From NCBI RefSeq assembly GCF_013032455.1, contig NZ_WQCF01000005.1:124001-188000 (forward strand): DNA of 64,000 bases. Reading direction: 5' to 3'. This document shows positions 54,395-62,728 of this stretch, one piece after another. A model generated the notes under the pieces. That model worked only from the letters and a program-made list of their open reading frames with translations. It was not told the origin of the DNA and did no database searches. How positions within the stretch are numbered: the stretch's first letter is position 1; each line of letters starts with the position of its first letter. Position numbers and translations under genes: made by a program. The DNA is from Ruegeria atlantica (GTDB taxonomy: Bacteria; Pseudomonadota; Alphaproteobacteria; Rhodobacterales; Rhodobacteraceae).

Positions 54395-55090
54395 GTGAAG
54401 TCGGGAATGCAGATTGCAAAACCGGTCGGGCGAAATGCGCCCGCCATCAAATATGATATTCTCTCGGCGTTGACCGTGCACGCATTGTCACAAGACAAGC
54501 ACCGGCAGCGTATTGTTCTTCGAGTCATTACCCTGATTACGACTCGGTACAATTGGCGCAGTAATGAACTGTCTATTGGTCGCGAGGAAATAGCCCGGCT
54601 ATGGTCTGTGAATGAGCGCACCGTGAAACGCGAGATGGCCAAGTTACGGGCAATGGGTTGGGTCACGGTCAAACGACCGGCAGCACGCGGACGGGTTGCG
54701 GTTTATGAATTGGACCTGAAGCAGATAATGATCGATACGTCTGAAGTCTGGCCTGTCATCGGCTCTGATTTCCAGGCGCGCATGTCAGAAGGGCCCGCGC
54801 CTGATACCAATGTTGTACCTTTCAAGATCAAACCGCCATCCCCTGAGGATACTGACGACAATGTCTGGACACAGGTGCAATCCATCTTGCACGGTCGCGA
54901 TCCAGAGCTTTGGGCCAGCTGGTTTCGGCATCTGACCGAGGCAGAAAGGGCAGGGGGGGTGGTTACTCTGATGGCGCCATCCCGGTTCATGGCGGACTAT
55001 ATCGCCCAGAAATGGACTGGGCGTTTGCTGGCTGCCTATGCTCGTGTTGATCCGGCAGTTCGCAGTCTACGTTTTGAGGCGGCGGATTAA
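54395..55090 (+). CDS. Plasmid replication initiator with DnaA-like domain
   Basis: A 231-aa protein matching the DnaA-like replicases of Roseobacter extrachromosomal elements. Residues 15-110 form a winged-helix part (REEIARLWSVNERTVKREMA and LRAMGWVTVKRPAARGRV). The C-terminal 90 residues resemble domain I of DnaA: VWTQVQSILHGRDPELWASW, FRHLTEAERAGG, LMAPSRFMADYI. The AAA+ ATPase of DnaA is absent. GTG 54395 or ATG 54407 may be the start; the latter gives MQIAKPVGRNAPAIKYDI, which looks like the family N-terminus. Divergent from parAB, it identifies this DNA as a plasmid or chromid. Confidence 0.85.
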   Translation: MKSGMQIAKPVGRNAPAIKYDILSALTVHALSQDKHRQRIVLRVITLITTRYNWRSNELSIGREEIARLWSVNERTVKREMAKLRAMGWVTVKRPAARGRVAVYELDLKQIMIDTSEVWPVIGSDFQARMSEGPAPDTNVVPFKIKPPSPEDTDDNVWTQVQSILHGRDPELWASWFRHLTEAERAGGVVTLMAPSRFMADYIAQKWTGRLLAAYARVDPAVRSLRFEAAD

Positions 55091-55564
55091 ATCGCTCAAA
55101 TTGTGTGACCTTTTGCCCAGCGACTATGAGGACAGCTAAAGTTGTCGCCTGACGACTTCAGTGGGGCGTTGTCTTGAAGACAGGATATAGGGGTCTTGCT
55201 GGCGATCAGAGGTTTTATAGGACGCACCATTTTTAATCAGGATTCAGTCGAGCTTGGTCCAAAATCTATTCGAGTCTTTGGCCGTGGCCGCAATTCTAAC
55301 GACCTCGGTCCTGATTAAACCGGGAGAATCGTCGGAGTACAAAAGTACAACTTACACAGTGATCGATGGGCTTAGATATGGTCTGATTGGCGTAAAGGTG
55401 CATTGGCTCTCATGATCCGATCGGATCTCAATTAGCTGTGCCTGCAGTAATAAATGTTTTCGGGCGCAGCTAAGTAATGCGCAAAAGAGGTCCTTTTTGC
55501 GGATCATAGTTTGATACGTGCTACGCTGCTTGGCATCGAAGGAAGACAAGACGAGTCGCAAAGC
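55091..55564. other. Gene-free stretch with an 11-bp inverted repeat
   Basis: No convincing gene. TTTAATCAGGA (55232-55242) and its exact complement TCCTGATTAAA (55309-55319) bracket 66 nt, giving an 88-nt unit like a small terminal-repeat element or a large hairpin. The rest shows no recognised signal and leads into an IS6-family element. Confidence 0.45.
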
Positions 55565-56216
55565 GTTCTGTTGCGAGGTTTCTTGCGGGCTGAAAAAACT
55601 GCGCGGTACTTTCGAATTAAGCAGCAAGTTCCGCAAATTGACGGAACGGACAGAGTCCGGGCGCGAATTGACCTTTGCGGATCACGTTGGCGACTTCGAT
55701 TGCGTCCAGCGTCGCAGCTGCTTAAGCGAATGCTCTGAACCCCAGCATCGGTCGAATGCGCCGCTCTATGAAACGGTGATCTTGCTCGACGGTATTGTTC
55801 AAGTATTGGTGCTTCAACATTTTGTTGACAGCATTGATGCCAGCTGTGTTTGCATCGCTTTTGTTGATGACTATTTTCCTCGGTAATCCATGTTGTCTCC
55901 AACACCCTGGCGAAAACCTTGTAGCTGCCGTCTTATTTCGATGCCGCACTATTTCTGCGATTGCACCAGAATTTCGTGCCACCCATCGGTGCAGTGCAGT
56001 GTGGTCAACCGAAACGTCGCGTTCGCGCATGATCTCTTCAAGATCTCGGTAAGACACGCCGTACCGACCATAAAAGAACAATGCGAAAAGGATCACATCC
56101 TTCGGATATTGTGCGCCTCTAAAAGAGATCATGAGCAAGCTTTCAAAAGCTACTACCACTAGCCATGCACGCCCTAGCCGCGCGGACGCAATTGGTCATA
56201 ACTTTGCAAAAGATCC
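55565..56216. mobile_element. IS6-family insertion sequence, defective
   Basis: The left end GTTCTGTTGCGAGGTT (55565-55580) and the right end, complement GGATCTTTTGCAAAGT (56201-56216), are imperfect versions of the IS6 terminal repeat. The element is about 650 nt, shorter than the usual 800 because of deletions in the transposase gene inside. Confidence 0.7.
55617..56132 (-). pseudogene. IS6-family transposase with internal deletions and frameshift
   Basis: The N-terminal part is intact: MISFRGAQYPKDVILFALFF, YGRYGVSYRDLEEIMRERDV, then DHTALHRWVARNSGAIAEI. The next 40 or so residues containing the first catalytic Asp are missing. The sequence resumes with NKTAATRF, LPRKIVINKSDANTAGINAV and a second gap before YLNNTVEQDHRFIERRIRPM. 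A frameshift near 55723 moves the C-terminus (AATLDAIEVANVIRKGQF) into another frame, ending at 55617. It cannot make an active transposase. Confidence 0.8.
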
Positions 56217-56683
56217 TACCAGTCATTCACCTGGCAAGACGGTGCTGCCTAATGCCCGTGCGGCAAGTGCTGACGCGACATTCTTTTGCGCCAGCGCAAC
56301 AATCGCTACAACGCGGTTGGAGTCCCCAGACCGGCCATGCAAAGCCAACTGGAGACACCCAATCCATGCTCCTTCTTGCTGAGACTAGATGAAACGATTG
56401 AGACGTGGGAAAAGATACCGTTCTTTTCGCCGGGGGCAATTAAGGCATGTAAGATCAATTTGAACGTTCAAATTGAGCGAAGAATTGAATCTACAACGGG
56501 ATACAATCGCAGGTTTTGGGATTGCAAGTGGGTCAGCTCACTTACGGCTTGTAGCAAGGCATTATTAGGCGCATCTTGAAAGTTGCCTGCGACCGCTAGA
56601 TGCTGGCCAATCCTGCGGTACTAAGATTTGGTATACTATTTCGTGTCGAGCTCGACTGCATGGTTGCAAAAAAGGTTATTGAT
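56217..56683. other. Gene-free region upstream of the pyruvoyl decarboxylase gene
   Basis: No plausible gene was found next to the IS end. TATACT at 56632-56637, about 47 nt before the chosen ATG, is a possible -10 for the decarboxylase gene; no convincing -35 was assigned. Confidence 0.35.
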
Positions 56684-57952
56684 ATGACTTCAAACGATAC
56701 TTCTGTGAATGTTCACTACAAAGTCGGCAAATGGCTACCGTCGGATCAGGCCGTTCTGGACGCTTGGTCCGCAAAGATTGCTGCGAAGGCCGAAAAAGAT
56801 ACCAGCCCGCTCCTGCCGGCCGTGCAAAGGCTCAAGACTTTGATCGAGACTGATGCCAAGGCTTATATGTTCTTTTCGCAGATGTTTCAGGAGGTTCCTG
56901 CCAGCAAAAAGACCTCACCCTCAGGTAAGCCACAGGTCAGAGACTATGACCACATGCTGCGGCTGTTCAACACGATCATGACCCATGCGCCCGAGTTCAA
57001 TGAAAGCGGTCTGGTCGGGTTCCCGTTCAATGCAATCCTGGATTGGTCGATGGCGAATGTAGGCGGTTGGGCTGGGTTTCTGGATGACAAGATCGACGCG
57101 CATCTGCGGGGTATGTTGAATGAGTGGGCTGTTTTTCTGCAATCACCGGAGAGCACTTCGGTCCTGAATGACGACCCCAGAACCGGGTGGTTCGGTGCGG
57201 ATGCGAAAAAGGCGATGCCGACATTTGTGGACGAGTTCATTTGTGATCCCACGCTGCCTCACTATGGGTTCAAATCCTGGGATGATTTTTTCACGCGCCG
57301 GTTTCGTGATGGCGCACGACCCATTGCGGCGCCACAGGACAATGCGGTTGTTGTGAACGCCTGTGAATCCGCACCCTATCGTGTCGCCCGGGATGTAAAG
57401 CTGCGTGACCAGTTCTGGATCAAAGCGCAGCCTTATGCGCTGCAGTTCATGCTGGACAACGATGCGTTTGCAGACCGGTTCGACGGGGCCACCGTCTATC
57501 AGGCATTTCTGAGCGCACTCAGTTATCACCGCTGGCACGCGCCTGTTTCAGGTCGGGTCGTCAAGACCCGGCGAGTTGAGGGAACATACTACTCAGAAAT
57601 TCTGCCAGAAGGATTGGACCCGGCGGGACCCAATGCCTCACAAGGTTATATTGCCGAAGTTGCAACCCGGGCTTTGATCTTTATTGAAGCCGACAATCCG
57701 GACATCGGACTTATGTGCTTTGTGGCCATCGGGATGGCCGAGGTGTCGACCTGCGACGTCACGGTTTATGAAGGCCAGCACGTCAATAAGGGCGGCGAGA
57801 TTGGCATGTTCCACTTTGGTGGTTCGACACATTGTTTGGTCTTTCAGCCGGATGTCAAAATAGACTTTGACTTGCACGGTCAGGAGCCAGGGCTAGACAG
57901 CACGAACATTCTGGTTAACCAACGGATCGCGACAGTTGGACCGCGCGGGTAA
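56684..57952 (+). CDS. Phosphatidylserine decarboxylase-related (PsiD-like) pyruvoyl decarboxylase
   Basis: A 422-aa protein of the Psd superfamily. The C-terminal half contains DDFFTRRFRDGARPI, SYHRWHAPVSG with the catalytic His, and the self-cleavage triad in FHFGGSTH, where Gly-Ser cleavage makes the pyruvoyl group. The N-terminal 190 residues form the extra domain of the PsiD-like branch, whose characterised fungal member decarboxylates L-tryptophan, rather than membrane Psd; no membrane anchor is seen. ATG 56684 has AAAGG 9-12 nt upstream; earlier in-frame Mets (56660, 56600) are less likely. It converges, 1 nt apart, on an APC-type amino acid antiporter gene. Confidence 0.82.
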   Translation: MTSNDTSVNVHYKVGKWLPSDQAVLDAWSAKIAAKAEKDTSPLLPAVQRLKTLIETDAKAYMFFSQMFQEVPASKKTSPSGKPQVRDYDHMLRLFNTIMTHAPEFNESGLVGFPFNAILDWSMANVGGWAGFLDDKIDAHLRGMLNEWAVFLQSPESTSVLNDDPRTGWFGADAKKAMPTFVDEFICDPTLPHYGFKSWDDFFTRRFRDGARPIAAPQDNAVVVNACESAPYRVARDVKLRDQFWIKAQPYALQFMLDNDAFADRFDGATVYQAFLSALSYHRWHAPVSGRVVKTRRVEGTYYSEILPEGLDPAGPNASQGYIAEVATRALIFIEADNPDIGLMCFVAIGMAEVSTCDVTVYEGQHVNKGGEIGMFHFGGSTHCLVFQPDVKIDFDLHGQEPGLDSTNILVNQRIATVGPRG

Positions 57953-57953
57953 C

Positions 57954-59471
57954 TCAACCCGAAAATACCTGAGGCAGGCGTCCGTCGATTAACATCCAGA
58001 CCGCAACACCTGCCAGCATCAAAAGACCGGCCGCGACTAGACCCTCGATCCCGGAAAACGCAGAGCCTTTGTCCGATGCCGTCCGGCGCGCCCGGTAAAA
58101 CACAGGCAATCCGGCGGCATAGATAATGGCGCCAGCCAGCATAAACTGGATGCCAGCCGCATAAACCAGCCACAGACCGAAACCTGTCGCAAGAAGGCTG
58201 GTGAGGAGAGCCTCGTTCCGACTAACCTTGGCAGTTTCGGGATAATTGCCCGACCAGATGACTTTCCAGAGAAAGACGGCGGACCCGATATAGGCTGGCA
58301 GTATCACGACGCCGGTGATGGACAACATCAGGTTCCACGCATTGTCGGCAAAAAAGACAAGCACGATGGCCGCTTGCATGATCACCGTCGAAATGATCAG
58401 CGAATTCGATGCAATACCTGCCTGATTGGTCTTGGCAAAGAATTTCGGAAAGGTTCCATCCTTCGCGCAAACCCACGGCAACTGCGCCACGAGCAACGTC
58501 CAGACCAGCCAGGAGCTGAGCAAAGCGATTATGACGCCGACATTGATAAAGACCTCTCCCCAATACCCGACGAGCGTCATCATTATGCCTGCTGTTGAGG
58601 GCGGTGCCAGTGTCGCAAGTTCTGCTTGGGACATGACGCCAAATGGCACGACCGAGATCAATACAAAGATGACCGTCACGATGAAGTAACCCAGAATCGT
58701 CGCCCGGCTGACTGTCTTGGCGTCAGACTGGTCAGACATGACCACGGCGCATTCGATGCCGATATACATCCACAGCGTCACCAGCATCGTGCTTTTGATC
58801 TGATCCAGAAGGCTGCCCAAATGCTTGTCCGGGTGCTGCTGGCCGGCGACGTTTCCCCAAACATCCGCGGTAAGAAGACCTTTGCCAAAGGAAAAATATA
58901 CAACCACCGCCAGAAAAACCAACACAGGCAAGAATTTGGCCACAGTTCCGATGTTGTTCAGAAGCGAAGCACCCTTCACGCCACGCATCACAAGAAAACA
59001 GAGCCCCCATATGATAACGGACGACCCCAGCGTCGCCTGCCAAGTATTTCCGTCTTCGAAATAGGGGGGGAAGAAATAGTTCAGAGCGTCCATCAGCAGA
59101 ACTGCATAACTCACGTTCCCGAATGCGACGGACAGCCAGTACCCCCAGGCAATCAGGAACCCGGCCAGCCTGCCAAACCCGGCGCGGGCGTACATGTAGA
59201 TACCCGATGTCATTTCAGGATGGATATCCGCAAGAACCTGAAAACTGCGGGCGACAAAGAATATGCCCAGACCGCTGATCAGCCAGGCGATCAGAACCGC
59301 GCCAAGTGCTGCCTGTTCCGCCATGTTTTGAGGGATATTGAACACTCCGCCCCCGAACATGGCGCTCACGACCAGCAACGTCATCGCGAACAGCCCAAGT
59401 TTCTTGGGCGCCGATGTTTGCTGAATGTCGCTTGCCGACGTGGAGGAGCTTGTGACGGTATGTTTTGCCAT
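57954..59471 (-). CDS. APC-family amino acid/polyamine antiporter (ArcD/APA-like)
   Basis: A 505-aa inner-membrane transporter with 12-13 hydrophobic segments. The first segment, FAMTLLVVSAMFGGGVFNIP, has the substrate-binding glycine-rich turn of APC transporters, and LWMYIGIECAVVMSDQSDA marks the sixth helix of basic amino acid/polyamine antiporters. The N-terminus is a Ser/Thr-rich tail. Its 3' end abuts the pyruvoyl decarboxylase gene tail to tail. Exchange of an amino acid for its decarboxylated amine is the natural proposal. Confidence 0.85.
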   Translation of the reverse strand: MAKHTVTSSSTSASDIQQTSAPKKLGLFAMTLLVVSAMFGGGVFNIPQNMAEQAALGAVLIAWLISGLGIFFVARSFQVLADIHPEMTSGIYMYARAGFGRLAGFLIAWGYWLSVAFGNVSYAVLLMDALNYFFPPYFEDGNTWQATLGSSVIIWGLCFLVMRGVKGASLLNNIGTVAKFLPVLVFLAVVVYFSFGKGLLTADVWGNVAGQQHPDKHLGSLLDQIKSTMLVTLWMYIGIECAVVMSDQSDAKTVSRATILGYFIVTVIFVLISVVPFGVMSQAELATLAPPSTAGIMMTLVGYWGEVFINVGVIIALLSSWLVWTLLVAQLPWVCAKDGTFPKFFAKTNQAGIASNSLIISTVIMQAAIVLVFFADNAWNLMLSITGVVILPAYIGSAVFLWKVIWSGNYPETAKVSRNEALLTSLLATGFGLWLVYAAGIQFMLAGAIIYAAGLPVFYRARRTASDKGSAFSGIEGLVAAGLLMLAGVAVWMLIDGRLPQVFSG

Positions 59472-59948
59472 GATTCAAAGTTTCTTGCTGGTTCAATGGG
59501 CTTGACCTAGCGCAGGTCAAACAATGGAAGAATAATGTTTGATTCAGTCTATGGCTTTTCGGTTAGCGGCGTAAACAATCGGATTTGAAGCCGAATTCAA
59601 CACAAAAACTACAGTTCCGATGTACGATCCCGCAACTCCAGTGGCGGCAAGAAACTTGCAAAGCAACGAGCTCTTTTACGAAGTTTTTTGCGTACTCAAG
59701 GCAGGAGCAGTGACAGTTGCCGGGTTTGTAGGTGCTGCACGCGCCTTGTTTTCGGTCATCTGATAAGTCGCACGCATTCTTTGACTAGTAGAAGTAACGT
59801 CTATCGCTTTTTTGGATACAGGCTTTACCCAGCTTTTTTCAGAAACAACCGCATAGCCCCTGCATTGCCGAGTTTTGAGTTTCTGCTTTTTGGTGGAAAT
59901 CCGGGTACATTTAGCATGCTCAACAGAACAACGTAGTGTGCACGTCAA
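59472..59948. other. Intergenic region with possible gene remnant
   Basis: Besides the promoter of the antiporter gene, a minus-strand open stretch (about 59676-59915) reads like coding sequence (CRGYAVVSEKSWVKPVSKK, then a Thr/Ala-rich tail ending LSTQKTS) but has no start before it runs into the IS6-type remnant. It may be the end of a gene cut by the insertion. Weak evidence only. Confidence 0.25.
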
Positions 59949-60345
59949 GAGGGTTCGCACAGCTTGAACGCGTCGGAGCGGTAGGAGAGAGTGGAAATGC
60001 GATCGCGGAGGGGACGAAAGATCGCATTGATTTGGTCGTGGGCGAAGCGGATTCCTTGCGCTTGGCGCGGTGATTTGATCCGACCCACCATCTTTTCCCG
60101 CTTTCGCGTCGGCCGAAGAAACGCTTTGCGGCTTTGGCATTACGGCGAGGCTGGATCAGACTGTAGAGTACTTCTCCATTCCCATCGATTGCACGCCACA
60201 GCCAATGTTTCACGCCGTTGATCGTGACGACCACTTCGTCCATATGCTATTTGTCGTGCGGCCGGGGCTGGCCGCGTCGGATACAAACCGCAAACTGAGA
60301 CTCGAAACGGTTCACCCAGAGACGAACCGCTTCACAAGCAGGTCT
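59949..60345 (-). pseudogene. Second type of IS6-family transposase, decayed
   Basis: The frame reads ACEAVRLWVNRFESQFAVCI then RPHDK, an amber TAG where the family has Trp, then HMDEVVVTINGVKHWLWRAI and IQPRRNAKAAKRFF. A deletion and frame change follow, after which GRIKSPRQAQGIRF, HDQINAIFRPLRDRIS and YRSDAFKLCEPS end the gene at 59949. The N-terminal zinc-ribbon part is missing. It belongs to a different IS6 subgroup from the other two remnants (WLWRAIDGNGEV rather than a YLYRAVD type). Confidence 0.75.
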
Positions 60346-60457
60346 CTTGTCGAATCTAACAGTTGCGTGAGTTTTCAGCATTAAAGCGAAGTAAGCTTTG
60401 CTCTTCGAACTGTCGCAACTCAATACTAAAACACATGTCGCTACTTGCGGAGTTTTA

Positions 60458-62518
60458 ATGCGAATTAGCGTAGGCATCGCTGTATCAATTCTGGTTGCCA
60501 TATCCATCGGCGTGTCGACGGTTATTGTCCATTCCCTGTGGTGGAAGACTGCGCATGACAATAGCCGCATGCTCGCAGCCGAGATCAACAGTCAAATTGC
60601 AAACACCGTCCGCATAGAGGTGGGCGTTACGCTCAGGTCAGCCGAAGCCGCCTGGGCAGCCGTACGCACGATCTTTGTCCAGAACGTTATCGCGACGCGA
60701 CAAGCCGACAAGAGAGAGTTTGTGTTTTTATCTCAACTACAAGCGCAACCGAATATTTCATGGATTTTCTTCGGTTGGCCGGATGGGAACTTTTTCGCGT
60801 CACATCGCTTAGGTGACCGCGGGCTTGAGATGATTGAAATCGACAAGGATATCCGTGACAGGATGTTGCGGAAGGACCGCTATATCTTCATTCCAGGAGA
60901 CATCCAGTTCGAAGAGCGAACCTTTACCGAAACGTCCTACGATCCACGCGGACATGCCTGGTACGAAAACTTTATGGGTCTCGAGTCCACAGGGTGGATC
61001 GAAGCGCGTGACCTCCCGGGCGTTGACAAAACCGTCTACGCCTTTGCTGGCCCGATAGACGTTAACCGAACTCGGCAAGGTGTCCTGGCTGTGGCGATCG
61101 AAACGGATCGACTTTCGCGCTTTTTGGCAACCCTTGCACCCGGAGAATTTGGTGCGGCGTTTGTTCTGGATGCCGGTGGAAAAGTGATTGCGGTACCCGA
61201 TGCAGGAGCGGATGAGGTTACCCCCGCGCGCATGGGTGAGGGGGAGCTTTATGAGGTCGCTAAGATCGCAGGGGAAGAGCTATTGGGTGACCCCACAACG
61301 AATGCCCCAGGCGCATTGACAAAACGCGTTGTCCTAGGAGGTGTGCCCTATGCTGTAGCTCTGACGCCTTTGGGGTTTTACGGCTGGCGCGTCGCCACGG
61401 TCATTCCTGAATCCGCCTTTCTTTCGGAAATAGACAAGACGTTGATAAACCTAATCTATATACTGATCGGTGTGGTTGTAATTGCCACCGGGTTGGCGAT
61501 CTGGCTGGTTCGAAAAATAGTCGCGAACCCGTTGGCGTATATCGCCGAAGACCTGAGCAAAATAGAACGCTTTGACGTTGAAAGCATTTCGCGCAGGCCC
61601 TCCAGACTCTCTGAGCTTGCAAACCTCTCTGCTGCGACCGCCAGTATGGCTGCAGGTCTATCAGCATTCCGCAAGTACGTACCTACCGACTTGGTTCGCA
61701 TGCTGGTTGCCGAGGGCATCAAGACTCAGCCAGGCGGAGACATAAAGCAGATTTCCGTGTTGTTTTGCGATGTCACGGGTTTCACAGGTCTGTCTGAGAA
61801 ACTTGGCCCCAGAATCGTCCAAATGATGGAACCCTTCTTCAACGCGTCCTCTGCGGCCATCGCTCGTAATGGGGGAACCATCGACAAATTCATGGGTGAT
61901 GCTGTGATGGCCTTCTGGGGCGCGCCGCGCAAGGATATTAATCACGCCGAAAACGCCTGCCGTGCAGCGCTGGATCTTGTTGCCGCTGTAGATGAAGCTG
62001 GAATTGAAGACGACGCTGGCAACCCGCTGCGCGTCAGGATCGGGCTAAACAGTGGCGAGGCTCTGGTCGGCAACATAGGGTCAGAGCAGCGTTTGAATTA
62101 TACTGCAATTGGCGATGTGGTGAACGTTGCCAGCCGATTAGAGGGAGCCAACAAGGATTACGATACACTGATCCTGATTGGTCCAGAAACCCGACGCCAA
62201 GCGGCTGACAAAATCTTGGTGCGCGAACTGGACACGTTAACTGTATTTGGGCGCACAAAGGAGTTGGTGGTCCACGAACTGATTGCGATGGCAGATGAGA
62301 TTGACGGATCGCTTGCGTGGATTGAGGCCTACGAACAAGGCCTCGCGTATTACCGAGCAGGGCAGTTTGAAAAAGCTGTTGCTGCCTTTAAGGCCGCTGA
62401 TCAAGAACGAAACGGAGATCCCGCCTCGGTCGTCATGATGTCACGCGCCCAAGTTTTGTTGGAGAATCCGCCACCGGAAGATTGGAACGCAGTTACGAAC
62501 ACCAATAAGAAGCAGTAG
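60458..62518 (+). CDS. Membrane-bound class III adenylate cyclase with Cache-like sensor
   Basis: A 686-aa receptor cyclase. One membrane helix at residues 2-24 is followed by a large periplasmic region (25-325) with Cache-type features (SWIFFGWPDGNFFASHR, YDPRGHAWYENFM). A second helix lies at about 330-352, and a cytoplasmic cyclase domain at about 430-590. The domain shows ISVLFCDVTGFTGLSEKL and DKFMGDAVMAFWG, with both metal Asp residues, the Lys typical of ATP-specific enzymes, and RIGLNSGEALVGNIGS. The last 60 residues contain a TPR-like AYYRAGQFEKAVAAFKAAD. ATG 60458 has GGAG 7-10 nt upstream. It would make cAMP in response to a small periplasmic ligand. Confidence 0.9.
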   Translation: MRISVGIAVSILVAISIGVSTVIVHSLWWKTAHDNSRMLAAEINSQIANTVRIEVGVTLRSAEAAWAAVRTIFVQNVIATRQADKREFVFLSQLQAQPNISWIFFGWPDGNFFASHRLGDRGLEMIEIDKDIRDRMLRKDRYIFIPGDIQFEERTFTETSYDPRGHAWYENFMGLESTGWIEARDLPGVDKTVYAFAGPIDVNRTRQGVLAVAIETDRLSRFLATLAPGEFGAAFVLDAGGKVIAVPDAGADEVTPARMGEGELYEVAKIAGEELLGDPTTNAPGALTKRVVLGGVPYAVALTPLGFYGWRVATVIPESAFLSEIDKTLINLIYILIGVVVIATGLAIWLVRKIVANPLAYIAEDLSKIERFDVESISRRPSRLSELANLSAATASMAAGLSAFRKYVPTDLVRMLVAEGIKTQPGGDIKQISVLFCDVTGFTGLSEKLGPRIVQMMEPFFNASSAAIARNGGTIDKFMGDAVMAFWGAPRKDINHAENACRAALDLVAAVDEAGIEDDAGNPLRVRIGLNSGEALVGNIGSEQRLNYTAIGDVVNVASRLEGANKDYDTLILIGPETRRQAADKILVRELDTLTVFGRTKELVVHELIAMADEIDGSLAWIEAYEQGLAYYRAGQFEKAVAAFKAADQERNGDPASVVMMSRAQVLLENPPPEDWNAVTNTNKKQ

Positions 62519-62728
62519 TTTCCGGGACACGTAGACGCCAAATTGTCCGTTGAAGATTGGAACAGAGAGAGTTTTTGCAGCAACAAACAATTGCAAGGTA
62601 CGCTTTGCTGCTGCGTCGCGTATGAGATCCGCAAAGAGCCCAAAGTGGACCATTCCAACTCATTTCGACCGGCTTCGGATTACCAGACCGCACCCGGTTT
62701 TGAGGTTTCAGTCTGGACAATCATTTAT

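Noticed and set aside
58626-59510. Plus-strand open frame of 294 codons opposite the APC antiporter
   Set aside because: His/Gln/Arg-rich shadow translation with no family features; the minus strand encodes a clear transporter.
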